Shown here piece by piece: positions 6,326 to 11,985 of a DNA stretch of 11,985 bases; position 1 is the first letter of the stretch; each line of letters opens with the position of its first letter. Below the pieces are notes generated by a model. That model was given only the letters and a program-made list of their open reading frames with translations, was not told the DNA's origin and ran no database searches. The translations under genes and the position numbers were made by a program. The DNA is from Candidatus Poseidoniaceae archaeon (GTDB taxonomy: Archaea; Thermoplasmatota; Poseidoniia; Poseidoniales; Poseidoniaceae): the NCBI GenBank assembly GCA_022425185.1, contig JAKMFY010000004.1, positions 1 through 11,985 on the forward strand, written 5' to 3'.

Positions 6326-8710
6326 GTGAACACCCTGCTTCTTCGTCGCTTGTCACGCAGTCTTATGCGGACGAAGTTGCGAGTTTTGACAGTGGTTCTG
6401 CTCATCACGTTATCTGTCTATGCGGGAATTGTCTTTTCAGAACACTCTCGTAACGCCGATCAAGTGTATGATGACTTCTACAGCGAAACGAACTTTTCAG
6501 ATTTAATTGTTACAACCTATGAAATGGATTCCCGAGATAATCTCTCAGCCATATGTGACTCTTTTGAGGCCGAAGCATGTGAGACTGGTATTGTCCTTTC
6601 AGGTCAAGCAAACAGAATGGTTGATTCTAGCGATCCTGAATGGTTAGTTTCGACATTTTATGGGCTTGAGAACGGTTCTGTCAATTCGATATGGGCTATT
6701 GAAGGTTCAATTACTCCAGGTGAAGGACAGATTGTCATCGATGCCCATTTCGCTCAAGACAAGGATATTGAAATGAAGATTGGCGATTCGATTGAAGTGA
6801 TTGTTGGAGAAGGCGGTTTTCAAACTCTTGAAGTCGTCGGCTTTGCAAATAGTCCGCTCGAACTCTTTTATGCGGAACCCGGTTCGATTCTGCCCCAAAC
6901 TTCGACCTTCGTCGTGGGTTATCTCGATGTAGAATATCTGGCAACTCTTTCTGGCAACGCACCAGGTGCAAGGAATACATTGGGCATCGACCTTGAAGGA
7001 ACACCTGCATTTGATCTGTCCGATACCGAAGAGAATGAAGGTGAAGAACTCCAGGTGCTAAAGGACAGTATCTCTGCCTACATGACTGAAGCAGAAACCA
7101 ACGGAACTGTCGTAGACCGTGGTGAACTAAGCGCAGAACTTCTTCGATTGGATAAAGAAGGAATTGAGAATTCGACTCCGTTTATTTTGGGCCTTCTTCT
7201 CTTCATCAGTGGCCTTGTCATCGCCGTATCACTAGATCGATTGATTCGTACACAGTCACGTGAAATCGCTGTATTAAGAACAATTGGGGCTTCAACAAAA
7301 GACATCATGTTTGGCTATCTTTTGATTCCGCTTGTTCTTGGAATCCCTGGCGTTCTCGTGGGTATTTTACTTGCACTGTCTTCCATTGGCTCAGAAGGTT
7401 TCACAGCATTCTATTTCTCCTTCCTCGGAATCCCCGTCGTTGAGACACATCATTACGTTGACATCATTTTGACAATCAGCCTCTCTGCTCTTGGAATTAT
7501 CTTTCTCTTTGGTATTCGACCAGCATGGAAAGCTGCAAGATTGCAGCCATTGGAGATTCTGGGTCAAGGTACACAACGAACACCGAACAAAATCATCTCT
7601 TCATTGACTTCTAAACTCCCTCCTGGCATTGGTTTAGGTCTTCGCTCGACCTTCAGGAAACCTGCTCGTCTGGTAGTTACTCTCCTTGCGCTTTCTTTGG
7701 CAATGGTTATTCTTGGCGGTACGATGATGTTCATCTCTGGTTTCACGGGAGCATTCAATGAGGCAGTTGACGAACAAGAAAATTGGGAGTATCAAATCGC
7801 TGCTTATCCTTCAAACATTGATAACATCACGCAATGGGCTGAAAATGATACGCTTTCTTACGAACTTACATTGGTCACGCAAGCGACTCTTTACGATTCG
7901 AACAAAATTTTGACGCTCAAAGGATACGATGTTGTCTCGGAAAATGATGACGCGATGCACCGATTCAACCTTCTCGATGGAAGGCTCCCTGTCCAAGGCA
8001 AAGCCGTTCCGGAAGTGATTCTTGATGAAGGATCTGCTGAACTCGAATCGTATTCTATTGGAGATACATTGACGATTGATTTTGAAGGAATTCAACACGA
8101 TCTCGAAATTGTAGGCATTGCTCGAGAACTGACTCGTTCAGTACATTTCCATCGAGCAGACCTCTCGCCAATTGTAGATTCTGAAGCAAATGGTGCATGG
8201 GTTGTTCTTTCAGATGAAGGAAATATCGAAGACATCCGATTCTCAACAATATCAATTATCGAAAAGGAAACAATGGTTGAAGGATTTAACGAATTAATAG
8301 ACCAACAAAAGAACGCAATGCAAGCTGTTTATGTCCTTGGAGGAATCATGGCAATTGCAATTCTCTTCAACACTCTTTTGATCAATCTAAGTGAACGAGA
8401 TGCGGAACTTGCAACGTTGAGAGTCTTGGGGGCGAGCCGTACGAGATTAGCAGTCATTCTCACTGTCGAACATACGTTCATTGGACTGGTCGGAGGGATT
8501 GCAGGTGCTCTTGCAAGTATTGCATATTATGCAGCCATGTCGAACTCGTTCTCAACATGGGGGTTCCATATTCCTGTCATCATCAACACTGCTGTTTTCT
8601 TACAGATAATTGGATTTGTACTCGTTGCAGCATTGTTGACAACGCCTGTAGGTATCTTGCGAATTGGTAGAATGAATCTGCTAGAAGTTGTTGCAAGACA
8701 CGAACGATGA
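6326..8710 (+). CDS. ABC transporter permease with two FtsX domains (MacB/LolC-E type)
   Basis: Membrane partner of the preceding ATPase. The 794 residues from GTG contain a duplicated FtsX architecture with eight predicted TM helices: TM1 (about 20-37), an extracellular domain (about 40-280), TM2-4 (about 284-305, 328-352, 377-397), TM5 (about 446-472), a second extracellular domain (about 475-660), TM6-8 (about 665-688, 707-735, 751-775). After TM2 and TM6 come the family's coupling segments, RTQSREIAVLRTIGAS and SERDAELATLRVLGAS. One chain therefore supplies both half-permeases. The extracellular domains contain SIGDTLTIDFEG-type beta folds typical of MacB periplasmic core domains. Likely an exporter or mechanotransmission system; substrate unknown. 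Confidence 0.93.
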   Translation: MNTLLLRRLSRSLMRTKLRVLTVVLLITLSVYAGIVFSEHSRNADQVYDDFYSETNFSDLIVTTYEMDSRDNLSAICDSFEAEACETGIVLSGQANRMVDSSDPEWLVSTFYGLENGSVNSIWAIEGSITPGEGQIVIDAHFAQDKDIEMKIGDSIEVIVGEGGFQTLEVVGFANSPLELFYAEPGSILPQTSTFVVGYLDVEYLATLSGNAPGARNTLGIDLEGTPAFDLSDTEENEGEELQVLKDSISAYMTEAETNGTVVDRGELSAELLRLDKEGIENSTPFILGLLLFISGLVIAVSLDRLIRTQSREIAVLRTIGASTKDIMFGYLLIPLVLGIPGVLVGILLALSSIGSEGFTAFYFSFLGIPVVETHHYVDIILTISLSALGIIFLFGIRPAWKAARLQPLEILGQGTQRTPNKIISSLTSKLPPGIGLGLRSTFRKPARLVVTLLALSLAMVILGGTMMFISGFTGAFNEAVDEQENWEYQIAAYPSNIDNITQWAENDTLSYELTLVTQATLYDSNKILTLKGYDVVSENDDAMHRFNLLDGRLPVQGKAVPEVILDEGSAELESYSIGDTLTIDFEGIQHDLEIVGIARELTRSVHFHRADLSPIVDSEANGAWVVLSDEGNIEDIRFSTISIIEKETMVEGFNELIDQQKNAMQAVYVLGGIMAIAILFNTLLINLSERDAELATLRVLGASRTRLAVILTVEHTFIGLVGGIAGALASIAYYAAMSNSFSTWGFHIPVIINTAVFLQIIGFVLVAALLTTPVGILRIGRMNLLEVVARHER

Positions 8711-8744
8711 CAATGTTTGAAAGCAGTCCTTTCTAGGGGGCATT

Positions 8745-9146
8745 ATGTACAAAAGACTGATCGCGATGGTGATCTTTACGATCATCTTTCTGACCTTCTT
8801 CAATAATACAGAGGCAAGTTGGGAACGAGTCAATGTTGAAACCTTTGAGGAAGAAATCATGAACAATCCTGATGCACTTCTTCTCGATGTTCGAACAACT
8901 GCTGAATGGGAACAGGACGGGCATTTAGAGGATGCTCTACTCATTCCCCATTCGGATCTTGAATCACGCTCAGATGAGTTGCCTGAGGATAAGGAAGAAC
9001 TGATACTGCTGTATTGTCGAAGTGGAAATCGTTCCCAAGAGGCTGCTGAAACGCTTATTGATTTGGGCTATATGAACATCATAGAACTTGCATCAGGTAT
9101 CAACGGCTGGAAGGATGCAGACAAGCCTGTTCTGTATGGTGAATGA
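8745..9146 (+). CDS. Exported rhodanese-domain protein
   Basis: Single-domain rhodanese (sulfurtransferase fold) of 133 residues with an N-terminal signal peptide or anchor (MYKRLIAMVIFTIIFLTFF, likely cut near TEA-S at 24/25). The domain shows LLLDVRTTAEWEQDGHL (about 45-61) and the active-site loop CRSGNR with the persulfide-forming Cys91, followed by LASGINGWKDA. The six-residue loop fits sulfur transfer and not phosphatase-type relatives. The ATG at 8745 follows AGGGGG at 8736-8741. It lies 34 bp after the permease gene and its stop is one base before the start of a second rhodanese. Its external location suggests handling of thiosulfate, persulfide or protein thiols outside the membrane; the substrate is not shown. 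Confidence 0.9.
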   Translation: MYKRLIAMVIFTIIFLTFFNNTEASWERVNVETFEEEIMNNPDALLLDVRTTAEWEQDGHLEDALLIPHSDLESRSDELPEDKEELILLYCRSGNRSQEAAETLIDLGYMNIIELASGINGWKDADKPVLYGE

Positions 9147-9147
9147 T

Positions 9148-9456
9148 ATGTGGTCGTTCATCAAATCCCTCTTTTCATCTGGCCCATCATTGTCTGAACT
9201 TATGGTTGAGGAGTACATTGTTGTTGATGTTCGAACGCATGGAGAATTCCAATCTGGACACGTACAAGGTTCGAAAAACATTCCGTTGAATCAGATAAAA
9301 GGTAAGATTTCAAGTCTTAAAAAGCAGAAGAAAAGAGTGATTCTTTGTTGTGCAAGCGGAATGCGTAGTGGACGTGCGACTAAGATTCTGCGCTCAGAAG
9401 GAGTCGACGCCCACAACGGTGGATCTTGGCAAAATGTTGCACTTGCAAAGAAATAA
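9148..9456 (+). CDS. Cytosolic rhodanese-domain protein
   Basis: A second small rhodanese, 102 residues from the ATG at 9148. Motifs: YIVVDVRTHGEFQSGHV (about 23-39), NIPLNQI, active-site loop CASGMR with catalytic Cys68 preceded by Cys67, and the typical end NGGSWQNV. There is no signal peptide; the short N-terminal MWSFIKSLFSS is amphipathic and may sit on the membrane. The start was chosen next to GGTGA at 9139-9143, immediately after the upstream TGA; ATG at 9136, overlapping the upstream gene, is an alternative. With the exported rhodanese it may form an outside/inside pair for sulfane sulfur, which is an inference from adjacency alone. Confidence 0.88.
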   Translation: MWSFIKSLFSSGPSLSELMVEEYIVVDVRTHGEFQSGHVQGSKNIPLNQIKGKISSLKKQKKRVILCCASGMRSGRATKILRSEGVDAHNGGSWQNVALAKK

Positions 9457-9496
9457 TATCGTAAAGAGAAAATGTTGAACAATAAATCCAAATTGA

Positions 9497-9504
9497 CTAA
9501 ATAG
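9497..9504 (+). promoter_or_regulatory. Promoter of the secreted protein gene at 9525 (TATA box)
   Basis: CTAAATAG, centred about 25 nt before the ATG at 9525, in the 68-bp gap after the second rhodanese. The spacing implies a leaderless mRNA. No convincing SD is present. Confidence 0.55.
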
Positions 9505-9524
9505 TTTCATAACTCGGTCAGGAC

Positions 9525-11075
9525 ATGAAGAAAATCGTTGCAATAATTGTTCTTTTTTTGTTGTGTCAATCCATAACGTACCCAAATACACTTGATACAG
9601 AATCATACCACTTACATACAGAAGCTCGATCAAATGGATATAATCCAATTGCAAATGTTTCAATCTCTGTGAATGAGAGCGTCGAAGACAATCTCCAATT
9701 TGTGAGTACAAAAACAGTATCAAACGTAGATTGGGACGTCTACAGAATCCTCCTTCCAGAGGAAGGTTCTCTTACTGTAAATTTCGATGGTAGCAATTCC
9801 AATGATCTTGGATCAAGTGACCCGCTTGTACTCTATCAATGGAAGGTCTTTTTCGATGCTCCTTATGGTGACGATACATTCAACTTAGACGGACATGTTT
9901 TCAACGAAACAGAATCAAGCAACGGACTTTGGTCGTACTCATTCCAAAACCAAACAGTTGATTCCACAGAATCTGTCGAGAATCAAATTCGTGTTGAATT
10001 GACCGTTACTGACTATGAAGGAAATGTGAGTGAAAAGTTCCGAACATACTTCATTGTCGGAGGAATGCAATCCGAAATGAATGAACCTGTCATTGAACTC
10101 GAGGTTCAATCAAATGCCACAGGAGTTCAATCTGATAATGTCTATGTCAATGGAACGGTCATCAGTGGAGCAGGATTTGAAAGTGACGTCTATGTTGAGA
10201 TTACATTCGAGGAAGATTGGTTCAATGGAACCTCTCTTGAGTTGTATTATCTGGGGGTTGAACATTTGTGGGATAGGACGAACTCTCTTACAGATGGTGA
10301 CACGTTCTCACTAATGCTTTCGATTGAATCCTTGAAGGGAAACACCTCGTTTTCGCAGGCAGTCTACATCAAAATTTACGAAATGTATCCTGATTACAGC
10401 ATCCAATACAGCACGGTTCTTACCTCCTATTCCGTGATTGTACCTTTCATTGATTCGGATAACGATGGAGTAGCAGATGACTTTGATGCCTATCCGAATG
10501 ATCCAACTCAAGCAATGGACGAGGAACCATGCTCTCTTGTTCGAAATGAAGATGCTCCTTATGTATGCGCCTATGTTGAAAATTGGGATGATGGTGTTTG
10601 GGAAATGGAAGGCCAAGTTAGTCAAATGATCGAATACACAATAGAAGCAGGGAATATGCCAGGAGATACTGTACGTTACATCAACGTTGACGCTTATTTC
10701 ACTGGAGATACAGATTGGTGTTTCCCTGTTTTTGATGGAAATTCTCTTCCGAACGTCGATGGCGCATGTTCAGGATTATCTCTTGGCTATGGTCTTGAAA
10801 TCGACGAATCTGGCTTCACTACAGATTCACTCTTACCATTAGACACATTTGAGGATGGATGTTATACATTAGCCATTTCAGAAGTCAGTATTACTGATTC
10901 ATTTGGTAATGAGATTGCCGATGCAATGGATGCATTAGATGACTTAGCAATCGTTGTTCCGGACATCTCAAAATTTTCAATTGGTAATGTGGATTGTTCA
11001 GATACTGATTATGAGATGGTTAATGGTTGGAATGAAATGACTCTTTCTGAGTATGAACCACCAAGTCAATCGTAA
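9525..11075 (+). CDS. Secreted protein with PKD-like region, one TSP3 motif and six-Cys C-terminal region; apparent loss of anchor
   Basis: A 516-residue exported protein of unknown function. Residues 1 to about 20 form a signal peptide (MKKIVAIIVLFLLCQSITYP); the Cys there does not fit a good lipobox. A beta-rich PKD-like domain spans about 60-178 (SLTVNFDGSNSNDLGSSDPL, ending VELTVTDYEGN). A second beta region (about 185-300) precedes a single TSP3-type calcium loop (DSDNDGVADDFDAYPNDPTQ from residue 310). The C-terminal part (about 335-505) has six Cys, enough for three disulfides. The frame stops at TAA (11073-11075) after PPSQS, but continues in frame past a second TAA into a plausible TM anchor (see 11076-11189). 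It is convergent with the peroxiredoxin gene. Confidence 0.85.
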   Translation: MKKIVAIIVLFLLCQSITYPNTLDTESYHLHTEARSNGYNPIANVSISVNESVEDNLQFVSTKTVSNVDWDVYRILLPEEGSLTVNFDGSNSNDLGSSDPLVLYQWKVFFDAPYGDDTFNLDGHVFNETESSNGLWSYSFQNQTVDSTESVENQIRVELTVTDYEGNVSEKFRTYFIVGGMQSEMNEPVIELEVQSNATGVQSDNVYVNGTVISGAGFESDVYVEITFEEDWFNGTSLELYYLGVEHLWDRTNSLTDGDTFSLMLSIESLKGNTSFSQAVYIKIYEMYPDYSIQYSTVLTSYSVIVPFIDSDNDGVADDFDAYPNDPTQAMDEEPCSLVRNEDAPYVCAYVENWDDGVWEMEGQVSQMIEYTIEAGNMPGDTVRYINVDAYFTGDTDWCFPVFDGNSLPNVDGACSGLSLGYGLEIDESGFTTDSLLPLDTFEDGCYTLAISEVSITDSFGNEIADAMDALDDLAIVVPDISKFSIGNVDCSDTDYEMVNGWNEMTLSEYEPPSQS

Positions 11076-11189
11076 GAATCTGATGATGACTCAGATTAAG
11101 AAACGTCCTCTCCTCTACCATTCGTGGGAATGCTTCCTACGATTGTGATGCTTGCGTTCATAGTAATGATTACGAAGAAAGATTCCTGA
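11076..11189 (+). pseudogene. In-frame C-terminal membrane-anchor remnant beyond two TAA codons
   Basis: In the same frame as the gene ending at 11075, the codons read ESDDDSD, TAA (11097-11099), ETSS, then LPFVGMLPTIVMLAFIVMI, TKKDS and TGA (11187-11189). This is an acidic/Ser linker, a hydrophobic span of about 19 residues and Lys-Lys, the usual layout of a C-terminal anchor on archaeal surface proteins. The preserved frame and sense argue that it once belonged to, or is sometimes joined to, the upstream protein. Both stops are TAA, one base from GAA (Glu), which would suit the linker. Sequencing errors, decay or read-through cannot be told apart from one sequence. Confidence 0.6.
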
Positions 11190-11227
11190 ACTATACGGTG
11201 AAGAGCGAACCTGTTTGGATTAAATCC

Positions 11228-11695
11228 TCAAAGTGATGCTGCAAGAGCAACGACTGCATCATAGTCCGGCTCAACACCAGGATTTTCAGCAACCCAGCGA
11301 TGTTGAACTGTGCCGTTCTTATCGACAACGATAACAACTCTGTTTGCACTAACATAGCCTTCAATGCCACCGAGGCCGACAAATGTTGCATCATATGCTT
11401 TCACGACATCTCGATCGATATCAGAGAGAAGGGTGAATTCAAGGTTGTATTTTCGAGCGAACTCAGCGTTTGCCCAAGGTGAATCGACACTGATTCCTAG
11501 AACGGTTGCATCAGCGCTGTTTAGCTTGCCAAGATTGTCTTGGAATGCACACATTTCTTTGTCGCAAACGCCTGTGAAAGCACCAGGGTAGAATGCAAGA
11601 ATGACTGTTTTTCCAGCGTAGTCTGAAAGACTAACATCACTCTTTTGAGTATTCTTCAGGGTGAAGGCGGGCGCGGTTTCTCCAATATTGACCAT
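11228..11695 (-). CDS. Peroxiredoxin (PrxQ/BCP-AhpE-like)
   Basis: Thiol peroxidase that reduces hydrogen peroxide and organic hydroperoxides in the cytosol, regenerated by thioredoxin-type donors. The 155 residues start MVNIGETAPAFTLKN and carry the PxxxTxxC active-site motif as PGAFTGVC (37-44), peroxidatic Cys44, and a second Cys at 49 (CDKEMC), the spacing of the intrahelical resolving Cys in PrxQ-type enzymes. ISVDSPWANAEFARKY and the end RWVAENPGVEPDYD are typical of the archaeal/actinobacterial branch. The ATG at 11695 was chosen over an upstream ATG at 11749 because the family begins here and a TATA-like box lies 25 nt upstream. It follows katG after 40 bp. Confidence 0.95.
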   Translation of the reverse strand: MVNIGETAPAFTLKNTQKSDVSLSDYAGKTVILAFYPGAFTGVCDKEMCAFQDNLGKLNSADATVLGISVDSPWANAEFARKYNLEFTLLSDIDRDVVKAYDATFVGLGGIEGYVSANRVVIVVDKNGTVQHRWVAENPGVEPDYDAVVALAASL

Positions 11696-11715
11696 ATTGA
11701 GGCCAAGAATATCCG

Positions 11716-11725
11716 ACGTATATCC
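11716..11725 (-). promoter_or_regulatory. Promoter of the peroxiredoxin gene (TATA box)
   Basis: GGATATACGT on the minus strand, preceded by CGAAAC (possible BRE), centred about 26 nt before the ATG at 11695. This suggests a leaderless transcript of its own, although read-through from katG is possible. Confidence 0.45.
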
Positions 11726-11735
11726 GTTTCGTCGT

Positions 11736-11985
<250 letters not shown>

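Noticed and set aside
9088..9147. Longer N-terminus for the second rhodanese from ATG 9088
   Set aside because: It would overlap the first rhodanese by 59 bases and has no ribosome site; the family domain begins after 9148.

Overview
The window looks like marine planktonic archaeal DNA, most likely Marine Group II / Candidatus Poseidoniales (Thermoplasmatota) or a close relative. The domain assignment is firm. A stalk operon in the archaeal order L11-L1-L10-L12 carries an archaeal P0-type L10 and an archaeal L12, both ending in a poly-Glu / GLG-LFG tail. Transcription units are headed by TATA-like boxes. The lineage call is an inference from large secreted proteins with thrombospondin-type-3 (TSP3) repeats, the bacterial-type katG and moderate base composition.

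Layout. Minus strand, 1-3106: the first codons of an unknown gene (1-31), a hypothetical protein (95-640), then the ribosomal stalk operon read right to left as L11 (3106-2825), L1 (2767-2123), L10 (2126-1107) and L12 (1076-774). L11 consists only of the C-terminal rRNA-binding domain, yet has its own promoter and Shine-Dalgarno (SD) site. The 57-bp L11-L1 gap encodes an RNA hairpin that fits the kink-turn consensus exactly and sits just before the L1 SD. A 162-bp divergent promoter region follows (3107-3268).

Plus strand, 3269-11075: a large type I membrane protein (choice-of-anchor V / Reeler-like domain, Ig-like domain, about 16 TSP3 Ca-binding repeats, one TM helix, Trp-rich cytosolic tail); an ABC exporter pair (LolD/MacB-type ATPase plus a two-FtsX-domain permease); two rhodaneses, one exported and one cytosolic; and a secreted protein with a PKD-like region, one TSP3 motif and a six-Cys C-terminal region. 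The last gene ends at TAA, but its frame continues through a second TAA into what reads as an acidic/Ser linker, a TM helix and a Lys-Lys stop-transfer signal. This suggests a membrane anchor that has been cut off.

Minus strand, 11228-11985: a PrxQ/AhpE-like peroxiredoxin downstream of the C-terminal end of catalase-peroxidase KatG, forming a peroxide-defence pair.

Initiation is of two kinds. Genes that start a transcription unit (3269, 5527, 9525, 11695) have an AT-rich TATA-like box about 25 nt before the ATG and little or no SD, as expected for leaderless mRNAs. Internal operon genes (L1, L10, L12, the permease) have strong GAGGTGA-type SDs. The items most worth a second look are the domain-deleted L11, the L11-L1 kink-turn / duplicated SD, and the anchor beyond two stop codons.
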